Below are positions 46,546 through 57,092 of a stretch of 64,000 nucleotides of DNA, piece by piece. A program made the position numbers and the translations under genes. The notes under the pieces are model-generated. The model did no database searches. It was not told the DNA's origin and was given only the letters and a program-made list of their open reading frames with translations. Source of the DNA: Amborella trichopoda (Eukaryota > Streptophyta > Magnoliopsida > Amborellales > Amborellaceae); assembly GCF_000471905.2 (NCBI RefSeq), contig NW_006500065.1, forward strand, positions 3,124,038 through 3,188,037, written 5' to 3'. The stretch's first letter is position 1. The number at the start of each line of letters is the position of its first letter.

Positions 46546-47545
46546 TTTTTTTTTTTTGACGAAATTCAAACTTTATTAGAATAAGAGCAAGTTACAGTAG
46601 AGTTTCTACATTATCAGCTATCATCAAAAGACTCCAAGTCTACACTCCTCTTGGCAAATGAATCAGCCATATTATTTGCCTCGCTGTACACATGTGCTAA
46701 GGATAATGTCAGCATAGACATCAAATCGAAGATTTGTAGACCAACTAGTTTGAGTTCCCACGAGAAACGTTGCTCTCTCTTACACCATTTTATCACATTT
46801 ATTGAATCCCCTTCAATGATATAACCAACTCCAAAGTTTTTGGCCACTAGTAATTTTAAACCATGTAAGATAGTGAGGAGCTCAGCATGGTTAGCCGTAG
46901 TCACTCCGCACGAACCTGCATAAGCCACTATAACATTTCTTTGCCAATCACGTACCACTCCACCAAAGCCTGCTGGGCTTGGGTTAACCAAAGAATTGCC
47001 ACCAAAATTCAGCTTTAGGATATCTTGGTCTAGTGGCTTCCACCTCGCACATGGCCTATTTCTAGGCACATCTAGTTAAAATAGATTATGTAGGTTAATC
47101 ATCGTATCAGCCTTAGATATTCCCCTTCCTACCTTTGTGACTGACAACCAGAACCAGAGTGAAAACTTGATATTGTTCAACACCATTTCAAAACTCCAAA
47201 CCACCCTTTCAAAGGTTCTCCGATTTCTCTCCAACCATACCTCCCATAGTATTACTCCCAGCAAAATTTTTCAAATATTTCCTCCAATTTTCGGTAAGGG
47301 CACATCCATTTGAACAATCATATCCAACACATATTGTGGTAAAGTTAGATATATCCCCATCATCTGAAAACACCACCACCAAATTTTGGATATGAACGAG
47401 CAATGAATAAACATGTGCACCACAGTCTCACCATCCGTCTTACACATTAAGCACACATTCGTAATTATCTTCCCTCGCTCAATGAGATTATCAACAGTTA
47501 GGATTTTATCTTGAGGTTCTAACCACAGGAAAACTTACACTTTAT
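46543..47545 (-). mobile_element. 5'-truncated L1-type LINE, 3' end
   Basis: On the minus strand the order is FLWLEPQDKILTVDNLIERG, a zinc-knuckle reverse-transcriptase-associated domain (CLMCKTDGETVVHMFIHCSF), a linker with LWEVWLERNRRTF, an RNase H domain and a poly(A) tail (T run at 46543-46558 on the plus strand). The RT and endonuclease are missing upstream of 47545, typical of incomplete target-primed reverse transcription. A stop splits the zf-RVT and RNase H parts in this copy. Confidence 0.85.
46614..47069 (-). CDS. LINE-encoded RNase H domain, open frame
   Basis: The frame of 151 codons begins in LINE ORF2 and is unlikely to be translated alone. It shows the RVT_3 RNase H fold signatures: KLNFGGNS (usual K-NFDGS, so the first catalytic Asp is Gly here), GGVVRDWQRNVI, HAELLTILHGL with the catalytic Glu, EGDSINVI with the next Asp, and HVYSEANNMADSFAKR with the last His/Asp. 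Loss of the first Asp predicts an inactive enzyme. The start codon is simply the first Met after the preceding stop. Confidence 0.75.
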   Translation of the reverse strand: MPRNRPCARWKPLDQDILKLNFGGNSLVNPSPAGFGGVVRDWQRNVIVAYAGSCGVTTANHAELLTILHGLKLLVAKNFGVGYIIEGDSINVIKWCKREQRFSWELKLVGLQIFDLMSMLTLSLAHVYSEANNMADSFAKRSVDLESFDDS

Positions 47546-49034
47546 GAAGAATGGGTCATCTCCAAATCTACGAAATCTTGGGGAGATTCCAGCACTTTTT
47601 TTCAATTTTATTTCATCATAATCATTTAACATATGCAAGGGACGCATAACTACATTTGTATAACTCCAAAGATATATGTAAGTGGTGGTCCCTGCAAAAT
47701 AAAATAAAATCAATGATCCAAATATTCCCAACAAAAAATTACTTAATTTTAGTATTTAAATTTTGTTTTATTTTTCACATGTTAATGATCTTTAAAAATT
47801 AAATATTCCTTAAAATTAAGGCCAAAATCCATTTAAAAAATAAATTATTAAGAGGGGCACATTTCTATATACGAGTCCGGGGCCAAATTCATCTCAATTG
47901 TATAGAAGGATGTGGTGGTTATTCCCAACCAAACAACCATTTGATCTAAATGTACATCTTAGATAGCTTTAGTTATGCTGTCATGCACTGTTTTATTTTT
48001 AATTTTTTTTTATTTAAATCAAATGGTTGTTTTAGGATGTACCCACCCTTAAAAGGGCACAACAACAAAAAGAATTACAGAAAATATATTTTTAAAAATA
48101 CCCATGCTAGTTGCAAGGGCATCATGGTCAATATTTTTATTAAAAATATTTTATATTATTTTTTATCAAATATTACCTTATAAGAAGTATCAAAATGATT
48201 TCTAAACTAAAAATTCAAAATATAATGCTCTAAGCCCTCCAATTAAAATTACATGATGAATAACAGTGATACATTTCATATGTAGGTTGGACCTAATGTA
48301 AAGATTTCCCTTTAAAGAGAAAAAAAAAAAAAAACCATTATCCTATGAGACTTGAGAAGAGAGGAAGTGAGAGAGTAAGTTCTGCAACTGATTTGATCGT
48401 TGCCATTAAAAGGAAAAAGTTGTAAATCCTATTTAAACATGACTTCGAGATTTGGTTCACAAAATATCTCTTTGAAAGTTCTAATGAATATGGTTTCCAT
48501 GGATACCAAGGATTAAGACAAATTTTTAAGCTTAATAATCTATTTAATTCTTTTGAGAAAAAAAATGACACTTTTTAAATTTTATTATAGAAACAGTATA
48601 CATAATGTTGCAACCTTCTACTATTAAAGTAAGGTCAACCTCATGTTGCAACCTAATACTATTGAAGTAAGTCACACCTAAAAAATCGTATAGAAGAGAT
48701 TGCTCTAGTATTGAAGAACCTTTCGATTGGTCATCTCAACCTCGAGATGTAGGAACCAAGTCCAAGTTCTTTAGACCATTTATTTTTAAGATTTTCAAGT
48801 GTTTGTTGATTTACTCCATCTGTGCTATTTTTATAATTTTAAAATTTGTAATTGAAGATAAAAATAGATTATCAAACCATCATAAGATTTCCAACACCGA
48901 AACTACATTTCTAAGTAAAAAGAAATCAACTTTATACATACGTCACCCTTTCATTATTTAATCACGAGCCTTTGTGTCTAAACGAACTCAGGTTTAGATA
49001 AGGTATATCAGAAGAGCCACGGAGATTTGGGTCG
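47546..49034. other. Gene-free stretch, unassigned
   Basis: AT-rich with homopolymer A/T runs; no recognisable domain. CATGTTGCAACC repeats with CTACTATTRAAGTAAG at about 48600-48670 as a 45-bp diverged duplication. Confidence 0.45.
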
Positions 49035-49260
49035 TGTTAGAATCTAAAGTTTCTCTTAAGAGACTCTAAGTGTCTTTTAATTAATACAAATATACAGGCT
49101 TGTCTTATATAGACAAATACATATAATAAGAATAAAAATAAATCACAAATATCTATACTATACCCCTACCTACCATAAATATACTTATCCTTCCCGTCAA
49201 CATTGATTACAATATACAATTTCTATATCAACCTTACATGTTATATACACTTTCCTTAAC
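49035..49260 (-). repeat. Copia-type LTR, 226 bp
   Basis: The stretch starts TGTTAGAATC and ends CCTTAACA on the plus strand, so both ends carry TGTTA/TAACA. Directly outside, CTCTCCCTC reads GAGGGAGAG on the minus strand, an excellent copia polypurine tract, showing this is a 3' LTR of a minus-strand element. The interior has TATATAGAC and TATATAACATG motifs. Confidence 0.75.
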
Positions 49261-49269
49261 ACTCTCCCT
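49261..49269 (-). promoter_or_regulatory. Polypurine tract beside the copia LTR
   Basis: GAGGGAGAG on the minus strand abuts the TGTTAAGG start of the LTR at 49260. It is preceded by CTTAAGTTT, the configuration usual for plant copia elements. Confidence 0.75.
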
Positions 49270-50250
49270 CAAACTTAAGATGCATTGAGAAAGTAGTTGG
49301 AGTTTGGACAACAATTTTCAGAATAGAGCACTTAGATATTCATGTCCACAACTTTAGATTGTTTGATTAAAAAGTACGGTTGGATCTTTGATTTAGAGCT
49401 CATAATGGTAAGATCCAAGACATGCTTGAGCAATGGTGGATGCCTTTGGAAAAGAAGACCAGAACAGATATGCTCGAGCAATAGCAAATCAACAGACTTC
49501 AACAACAGATAAAAAACTTCAAATCTTCACTAGAGATAGAACAACAGTCGAGACAACTGAAATAATGAAAAGGCCTAAAAAATCCAATAAGCTGATTTCT
49601 AATGGTGAATTGGTTTTTGATGGTCCAATCTGAGATCGGTTTAGCAGCTCACATACAAGAACATGATCAAATAATAGAGCAACAAACTTGATCATACAGA
49701 AATAGAACGGAACGAGCACCACCAAAAAAGAAAAGGGGTTTTGTGCATAGGCCCCTCATAGGCCTTGACCGTAGGAAAAGATATTTGGATTCACCTTGTT
49801 GCTAAGTTGGTCCTATTCTCTGCAAGTTTGCTTTGCCATTTGTTGGGCTTGTGTTGCGTATTAAGGACTTGACACCATGCAACTCATTCCATTCGTTGGA
49901 GTCTGAACCTTATTTTGACATACAAAGCATTTGGGTGTCGAGTTCGCGCATGTATCTCAACTAAAATTCACTGGGCACCAAATTTGTGTCTTGAAAAGAA
50001 CTTCCTCTCAAAAAAATTTGAGAGAAAAGAAGCTCGAAACTGAGAAGAGCAAGAGATAATTCTAATGAGTGGGAGGGGCGAGGGGCGTTTGAAGCCATTG
50101 TAGCTCAACTTACTAAAACATGGGCAAACCATAGATAGACTACAGTGAGCCCTCAAGTTTTATAGAGAGAGTTTTGGGTTTTGAGACGTGTGAGATTGTA
50201 GAGGAAGAGAGAGAAAAGGAGATCAACTGGTTTGCAGATCTACTTGAAAA
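49270..50250. other. Internal remnant of the copia element, no domain recognised
   Basis: If the LTR at 49035 is a 3' LTR, this should hold the 3' end of pol, but I see no RNase H. It includes a short plus-strand frame with no match. Confidence 0.4.
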
Positions 50251-51599
50251 AATAAAATTGTTACTCCAGTGATGAAGGTCCAAGCAAAACTTGGTAAAGT
50301 AATTCCGACATCTTCACATCGCAATTCAAAGAATTGGTTGCGACGCCATTTTAGGAATCTTCAGTTTGGGCAGTTTGCTTTTCAAAATTTGAAAATATCA
50401 AAACGTTGGATTCCGGTAGGACATTTCATGGGAAATATGACTGAGTCTTCGTCTTCATTGTTGACCGTGGGTGTGGGTCTACGGTGCCCTGTTGATAAGG
50501 AGGGATCACCGGTTTCTATTTCTATTGATAAGATGAAATCTGACATCGGGATTTGAGGCTCCAGTCCCGAAGTTGGGAATGATGATGAGGGTTCACACAT
50601 GCCCATACGGAAGGGGAAAGATCTCTTTCGTCTTCCTTCCCTAAAGCTGCATCTCCTTTTGCAAGTTCTAAGGCGGTTGCTGAGGGCTGCATTCATATGC
50701 TCGTAGTCTTCTTTTTGGTGCTTGTAGGGCAATGGAGGTGCTCTTCTATCATGCTACAGGTGCTGCTTGCTTTTTTGGGCAAAGTGTATCCTCTACAGTA
50801 TTGGCGTGCAGCTAGGAAGAGCCGCTCTCGTCCTAGGTCCTTGTTTGTTCCTCTGGCACTTGACCCTTTGGCCATTGTGGTTATTGAAGAGGCTGAAGAG
50901 CAGCTGGCTCTTGAGGAAGGGGTATTTGTGCCAGAAGCTGGTCTTGAAGGTGGGCTTGGAGAAGGTGGTCTTGATCAAGAACCTGGGTTAGCTCTGGTTG
51001 AAATAGATATTCCCACCCCCCCCCCTCCCCCTCTAAACTTTATTCATCAAGAGAATATGCCGCTCTTACTTCATTTAGTCATTGAAAACCCAAGGATCCC
51101 ATCTCCGGAGGATTCACCAGGGCAAGTCAATTTAAGGGGATGTAGAGCAAGATAAATCGGAAGAGAATAGGGTTGCCACAATTGTGTCTGATAGCAGGAT
51201 GGATTTTGATGTCTCGATTGGAGTTGTCTTCCAAGAGATTATTGATAAGAAGAAAGATAAAAAGGAGAAGGAGGTCGGTGGGCAGTAGAAGTCTTGTGAC
51301 AAGGGAAAGACTTCTGTCAAAGATGGTAGTAAGAACAAGCTAAAAGGTAAAAGCTCAGCGATGGGTACGCGATCCTCTGCGAGAGAGAGGGATTTTGCCT
51401 GTGACAACTGTGACTCGAGGAATCATCATCTCAGATGACAAGCCAATTGAAGTTAGCTCGGGAGAGTCATTGTCTTCATCTTCTCTAGATTCGGATGAGG
51501 CTATGGATGAGGCAATGGAGGAAGCGATGGCTCTGGAAGAAATCTTTTTTTGCTCGGGTAGGAATGGCCCAGGTTCTTCCGCTTCTTATTTTTCTTAAT
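50251..51599 (+). pseudogene. Possible LINE ORF1 region
   Basis: Several short plus-strand frames precede a LINE endonuclease. One (50697-51155) is acidic and Pro-rich (EEAEEQLALEEG, PTPPPPPLNF), another (51395-51598) is Ser/Glu-rich (SSGESLSSSSLDSDEAMDEA). Position and composition would suit the end of ORF1 or the linker before ORF2 of a plant LINE, but I cannot show a gag knuckle or RRM. Confidence 0.35.
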
Positions 51600-52372
51600 G
51601 ATTATTATATCATGGAATATTCTTCCACTTCTTATTCTTTTTAATGATTATTGATTATTATATCATGGAATATAAGAGGTTTGGGTGACCTCAAGTGTAA
51701 GAAAGAAGTCCTATTTTTGGTTTGTACGTTTAGACCCACAATCCTTAATTTACAGGAAATCCAACTTTCAAGTCTCAATATTGCTGGTTTCGGTGAAGTT
51801 TGGGGTTTGGTTCTATTGACTTTATGAGTGTTGATTCAGTTAGGGCTTTCGGGGGGTATGTGGATTTTGTTGGATTCTACTATTTTGCACTCTTTTTATT
51901 ATGTTAAAAAAGATAATTTTTGGTTGATGGTTTTGTGAGCCCAATTCCTAAATTTCATTGGGGGCTGATGAATGTTTATGGTCTACATTCTTTTGTTTTC
52001 AAAGAATTCTTTATTAATGGACTTCATTTTGAGCTTCAACCATCCGATTTGTTTAGGGCGGATTTTAAATTCATCAGGTGGTCGAATGAGAGTATCTCGG
52101 GTCCCATTACCTCTGCCATGCGTCTGTGTAATAGTTTTATTGAATCTTAAGCTTTGATTGATGTGCCTATTTCAGGCATTGTTTTTACTTGGACTAGTAG
52201 GAGCACTTCGAATTTATCAATGTCTAAAATTGACATATTCTTGGTTTTTGGAGAATGGTCAGAGTCTTTTTCCCTCGCTTCAGTCATAGCATTTTCTAGG
52301 CTTTCCTCTGATCATACCCCCATTATTCTTTGTTCTAAAGGTGTTTGTGGGGCCTTAAACCTTTTCGATTAG
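51600..52372 (+). pseudogene. LINE ORF2 endonuclease fragment
   Basis: Plus-strand frames read SWNIRGLGDLKCKKEVLFL (usual WNVRGLGxxxKRxxV), then LNLQEIQLSS (usual ILQETK), MNVYGLHS, and finally ALIDVPISGIVFTWTS with MSKIDIFLV and LSSDHTPIIL, the conserved end of the apurinic/apyrimidinic-type endonuclease. Stops and frameshifts divide it. The RT domain that should follow is absent after 52372. Confidence 0.8.
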
Positions 52373-52732
52373 AAATTTATATTTATTCAACTACACTAGT
52401 ACAACCACCCATTTTGAAATTTAAAGGACCATAATGATTGTGCGTACGAAAGATAAAAGGCTCCTCTGTAGACAAATCCATATTAAATTGTTATGTTTAG
52501 TAAGAACAATGTAAGAGCAATGAGAAATGTATTACCAACATTTTACTAGCACTTTGCCTATAATCTATTATTTATTTATTTTTGTCACAAAATTCCATTA
52601 AAATGTGATGTTTAAAAGAAATATGAGAAATGCATTACCCATATTTTACCAACGTTTGCCTATAAACTATCAATTTTTTTTTTTTTTTGTCACAAAATTC
52701 CACTGAAATACGGAATTAAATTCATCATCAAT

Positions 52733-52885
52733 CATTCTAAAAAGATTTTCTAATAATAACATCATCACCATTCCAAAAAGATTTTCTAATAATAACATCA
52801 TCACCATTCCAAAAAGATTTTCTAATAATAACATCATCACCATTCCAAAAAGATTTCTTAATAATAACTTATACCATTCTAAAGT
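52733..52885. repeat. 36-bp minisatellite, about four units
   Basis: The unit combines CTAATAATAACATCATCACC and ATTCCAAAAAGATTTT. The last unit is diverged. Because 36 is a multiple of three, the minus strand shows a 12-residue repeat (LFGMVMMLLLEN), an artefact of the repeat. Confidence 0.92.
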
Positions 52886-53439
52886 CATCATCACACAAAT
52901 TCTTACTTATTTTGCATGTCTTTGACACTTACATGAAATCACATGTCTTCTAACATGATTAAACTTTGGTTTCAACATGGTAAGCCATTGGAATAACATG
53001 TTTTTATTGTGATAAGTTTTATTTTTATTTATTTATTATAGAAATCTTTCAAATTATCTATATAATTTTAAATAAGCAATAAATTTATGATAGCAAATTA
53101 AAAAAATTTATCGTACAAGTTAAAAATTAGGAAGAAATTTGATTAGTAAACTAGAAAGTTTGGTAATTACAATAGAAAATTATGAGGTATTGGAAGAAAT
53201 TAAAGAGGTATTTTATTTTAATTGAGCTTTTTCTAATCTCTTATGAGGATTATGTTGGGTAAAAAATTTTATTATATTGTGTTATGTAATTTTTTGGGTG
53301 AAATTTTTTATTATAATTGTGCAGAGTAATTTCTCATTGATTAGATATACTAAGGAGAAATGAATATGTTAAGTAGAGAGGGAGAATGGAAAAAATCTAC
53401 ATGAGAGGAATGGGTGATAAAAAGCCTTCAAAAAGACAA

Positions 53440-53640
53440 AACTAAAAAAAAATACAAATAAAAAGAAGGAAAGAGCACATTATGCAAACCAGTTATTAGA
53501 GTAGGGGACGGGCTCAGATAAAAAAAATACAAATAAGAAGAAGGAAAGAGCACCGTATACAAATCAAATAAAAAGAAGGAAAAAGCACTTTATACAAACC
53601 AATTATTAGGATAAGGAATGGGCGCAAAAAAAGAGGGGGG
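53440..53640. repeat. Direct repeats, 50-75 bp, three diverged units
   Basis: Units share ATACAAATAARAAGAAGGAA, AGAGCAC, TATRCAAACCARTTATTAG and RTRGGGACGGGC or their variants. Confidence 0.8.
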
Positions 53641-53811
53641 AGCCCCAATGCAAAAGACTAAACGGGTTGTCATTTTATTAAGCCGAGAGAGACGCACACG
53701 ACAAATTGCGAAAGATTTCTAAGATTACTCGCGCAATTTTTTCACCTTTAACCGCTTGCATGATTTTTAAGAAACTCTCCTGTAACCACTTTCTATTTTT
53801 CTACTATAAAT

Positions 53812-53912
53812 TTTGGGACAGTGAAGATGTTATATTTCCTCGTAATCGATTGTCATTTAATATTGGGACAGTGAAGATGTTATATTTTCTCGTAATCGAT
53901 TGTCATTTAATA
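53812..53912. repeat. Tandem duplication, 48-bp unit
   Basis: TTGGGACAGTGAAGATGTTA followed by a TATTTYCTCGTAATCGATTG block and TCATTTAATA occurs twice in a row with one difference. Confidence 0.92.
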
Positions 53913-53914
53913 GA

Positions 53915-54035
53915 TTTTCATGTACCCTTATGTGTCTATTAACTATTATGAATATATAAGGTCGTTGTTTTATATAGATAAATACATATAAAAATAATAA
54001 AAATAAAATATAAATTTTTAAACATAAACACAAGA
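53915..54035 (-). repeat. Degenerate copy of the 49035 copia LTR
   Basis: It shares with 49080-49180 the series TGTCTWTTAAYTA, an ATATA-AGG block, TTTATATAGATAAATACATA and AATAAAAATAAA. It could be the 5' LTR of the element whose 3' LTR is at 49035, with LINE sequence between them. Confidence 0.5.
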
Positions 54036-54314
54036 AGTAAGAATGAAATGAAAATCAGTGGACAGAGCTGTACTAAAGCAACTTGTCATGGTTTTTTCCT
54101 TCTTGGCAGCCCATCCATCATTTCCGTTTGCCTATGTGCCTTCGGCAGAAAGTCATTTGATGAACAAGCAAGAAAACTACGGATGGCAGGTTATGCAATT
54201 CACCAGCCGATTACAAACTTCTTAAATTGTCGACATCCCGACCACGGTCTCCATGAATTTAAGACCTTTGAAATGAGGGCAAGGGCTGGCAACAGGCCGA
54301 ACCAGCCTTGGCCC

Positions 54315-54670
54315 NNNNNNNNNNNNNNNNNNNNNNNNNNNNNNNNNNNNNNNNNNNNNNNNNNNNNNNNNNNNNNNNNNNNNNNNNNNNNNNNNNNNNN
54401 NNNNNNNNNNNNNNNNNNNNNNNNNNNNNNNNNNNNNNNNNNNNNNNNNNNNNNNNNNNNNNNNNNNNNNNNNNNNNNNNNNNNNNNNNNNNNNNNNNNN
54501 NNNNNNNNNNNNNNNNNNNNNNNNNNNNNNNNNNNNNNNNNNNNNNNNNNNNNNNNNNNNNNNNNNNNNNNNNNNNNNNNNNNNNNNNNNNNNNNNNNNN
54601 NNNNNNNNNNNNNNNNNNNNNNNNNNNNNNNNNNNNNNNNNNNNNNNNNNNNNNNNNNNNNNNNNNNNNN
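54315..54670. other. Assembly gap (356 N)
   Basis: A run of N. Any frame crossing it is meaningless. A short plus-strand frame upstream (54048-54314) has no recognised match. Confidence 0.99.
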
Positions 54671-55214
54671 TTGAACTCAATTTTCAAAAATCTAAGGCCA
54701 TTTTATCATCTCTTCTAAATACTACATTGCCAATAGTGATGATACTGCGATACAAGGCCACTAGTTCCTCTTTGGCAACTAATCCCGCTTCTGGCTTTAT
54801 GCCCTCCATAATTTAGACAGTCTTTAAGTAAACCGTACTACTCCTGTACAAAACCCTCCTGATCAAACAATGGAGTGTAACCTCACACAGGGTCCATGGT
54901 TTCCAAGTATTGGACCCCACTTTTCATGAAGAACCCCAACCGGCTTCCCTCTCCCAGAAGAATTGACACAGTTCCCCAACATGTACAAGAGATTATACCA
55001 CAATCAACTTTGCCTCAGTTGCAATCAAAATTCAGGCCATGGAAAGACTTCCGCCAAGATCTTCAGGCACATTGGCCCCTATAGATTAACAAAATATGCC
55101 AAATACAAAGGGCCATCATAAGCAACTACTTCCAACTGCACATATGGCACGATTTTCCCCCAACTTCCATTTTGCTTTCTAAGTATCAAATCCAACATTC
55201 TGTATCTCCCAAAT
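54671..55214 (-). other. Probable 3' UTR and downstream flank of the bromodomain gene
   Basis: This sequence lies immediately beyond the stop codon at 55215-55217. It has no other recognisable frame. I cannot identify a definite polyadenylation site. Confidence 0.5.
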
Positions 55215-57092
55215 CTAGAGTTGCAGTGCCAAATCAGGCTGTTGAGAATCGACCAACACACCTGAAGACTGCTGAACAGGAGAGGAAGGTAGCTGAAACA
55301 CTAGATTCAAGTCAGGAGGAAGCGTGTCTCTCTTCTGCTTTTGCTGCGTTTGAGGTGAAAGGCCTCTCCATGGAGATTGAACCTGAAACCTGAACAAATC
55401 AGCAGCCTGGCCTTGATGAGCAGAAGCCATGGCCTGGTATTGCAAATTGGGTTCTTCTCTACCAGATCTCCAAAGCAATTGAGAGGCCGATATATTCTTC
55501 TCTGTTGAACGAATATTAACTTCAGCATTAGAGGACTCTCTTCCTGGATTGTAGAGAGAAGACGCGACACTCTGAATCTTGGATGGCGTTGCTTTCTCCA
55601 TTAGAGGAAGCTCCGAACCTCTAATGGACATCCAGGCAAGAGCAGCTGCAGTTACCCCTGAATCATCTCTTCTTAATGGAGGTCCTTTTGCCCCAACTTG
55701 TGAATTATTGAGCATAATGTTTGAATGGATTGGTTGATTTGTCATCTTTTCAGATAAAACCTTCATAAGACTCACTTTTTCCTGTAAACCCATCTCATGA
55801 TTTCCGTGGATGAAGGTATTAGCAGCTCCGGTTTGTGGATTACGTGAATAGTCAGCTAAAGAAGAGCTTGTTGTTCTTATGCTATCAGAACTACACATTG
55901 TGTTCTTATAATCAACTCTCTCCATTGTCCTTCCCGACCCACTTGCTAAGGAAACTGATGGTTCAGTCTGTTGTGTGAGATTTAGAAGGCTGCAGCTCCT
56001 TGGCACCATTTCAATCAATTGTGAAGAAGCCGCTTCTGCATTTGTCTTACGCAAGGAAGAACCATCAGCAGAAGGGGAAGAGCAGGCACCCTCTCCTTGC
56101 TTAAGAACATTAGAAGGCAAAGTAGAGCCCAGATTGTTGCTACCAAGTTGGGAACGACCATATTCATTACCTCCATGCATCATAGAATTCATGGACAAAA
56201 AGTTCTGCTGCTGCTGCTGCTGCTGATTCTGACTAGCAGCACCTGCAATAGACTTGGTGACAGCAACTGAATTTTCAGATGACTTTTGGGGTTCAAAAGA
56301 ATTTGGCACTCTCAATGAGCCCTCCCTCACAGAAGCACCATGCCCACCCCAAGACAGCACTTGCATAGGGTGCAACCTCTGTCGAATCTCACTTACATCC
56401 TTTTCTACAGAAGCAACAGATTGCATGGGCATGGCAGATATAGGCTTTGTTTGGATGTTTTGGATATGGCTTTGTGAAGGCGATATTCGCAAGCCAGAAG
56501 AAGGTTTTGTTTGGGATATTTGGTGAGTTTGGGAAGGCAATACAACAGAACCAGAAGGCTTTGTTTGGGTAGTTTGTGGCTGGCTGTGTGAAATCATGCC
56601 AGAAGAAAGCATTGTTTGGGTCTGGCTTTGGGATGCCAACCCAAAGGAACGGTTAGCTTGGGTGCTTTGGGTCTGGCCTTGTGAGAGCAAACCCAAAGAA
56701 GGCTTTGATTGGGTGGTTTGGTTCTGGCTTTGTGAGGTCAATGTATGAGAGACAGAATCAGTCTTCGGTTGGGTGTTTTGGATTTGGTTTTGAGAGGACG
56801 ATATGCGAAAGACAGAAACAGGCTTCGATTGGGTGGTCTGGGTCTGGTTTTGTGAGGACAATGTATGAAAGCCAGAAGAAGGGTTTGCTTGGGGAGTTTG
56901 GGTCTGGCTTTGTGAAGGCAATAAAGGCCTGACAGGCACTTCATCCTCTCCAACCCAGCCCGGCCCGAACTTCAAGCCTGTAGGTAATGCTTCTTCAATT
57001 CTTCGTGATGCAATTTTCCAAGCAGTAGGCCCAAGATTTGCAGCAAATCGAGCCAAGCTCCTTGCATATCCATGCTCCGCCTGAAGCCCAAC
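55215..57092 (-). CDS. Bromodomain gene, last exon
   Basis: 1878 bases in one open frame ending with TAG at 55215-55217. It starts after a TCAG acceptor with VGLQAEHGYARSLARF, the most conserved block outside the bromodomain. The rest is low-complexity until the conserved C-terminus. Confidence 0.92.
   Translation of the reverse strand, partial: VGLQAEHGYARSLARFAANLGPTAWKIASRRIEEALPTGLKFGPGWVGEDEVPVRPLLPSQSQTQTPQANPSSGFHTLSSQNQTQTTQSKPVSVFRISSSQNQIQNTQPKTDSVSHTLTSQSQNQTTQSKPSLGLLSQGQTQSTQANRSFGLASQSQTQTMLSSGMISHSQPQTTQTKPSGSVVLPSQTHQISQTKPSSGLRISPSQSHIQNIQTKPISAMPMQSVASVEKDVSEIRQRLHPMQVLSWGGHGASVREGSLRVPNSFEPQKSSENSVAVTKSIAGAASQNQQQQQQQNFLSMNSMMHGGNEYGRSQLGSNNLGSTLPSNVLKQGEGACSSPSADGSSLRKTNAEAASSQLIEMVPRSCSLLNLTQQTEPSVSLASGSGRTMERVDYKNTMCSSDSIRTTSSSLADYSRNPQTGAANTFIHGNHEMGLQEKVSLMKVLSEKMTNQPIHSNIMLNNSQVGAKGPPLRRDDSGVTAAALAWMSIRGSELPLMEKATPSKIQSVASSLYNPGRESSNAEVNIRSTEKNISASQLLWRSGREEPNLQYQAMASAHQGQAADLFRFQVQSPWRGLSPQTQQKQKRDTLPPDLNLVFQLPSSPVQQSSGVLVDSQQPDLALQL

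Noticed and set aside
52670..52894. A minus-strand frame with repeated LFGMVMMLLLEN, resembling a membrane protein
   Set aside because: It is the translation of a 36-bp minisatellite.
54048..54718. Long frames across the N run
   Set aside because: Unknown bases contain no stops, so these frames are artefacts.
56681..56932. Plus-strand frame with repeated FGSGFVRTMYE motifs
   Set aside because: It is the antisense shadow of the SQxQTQ repeats in the bromodomain exon.
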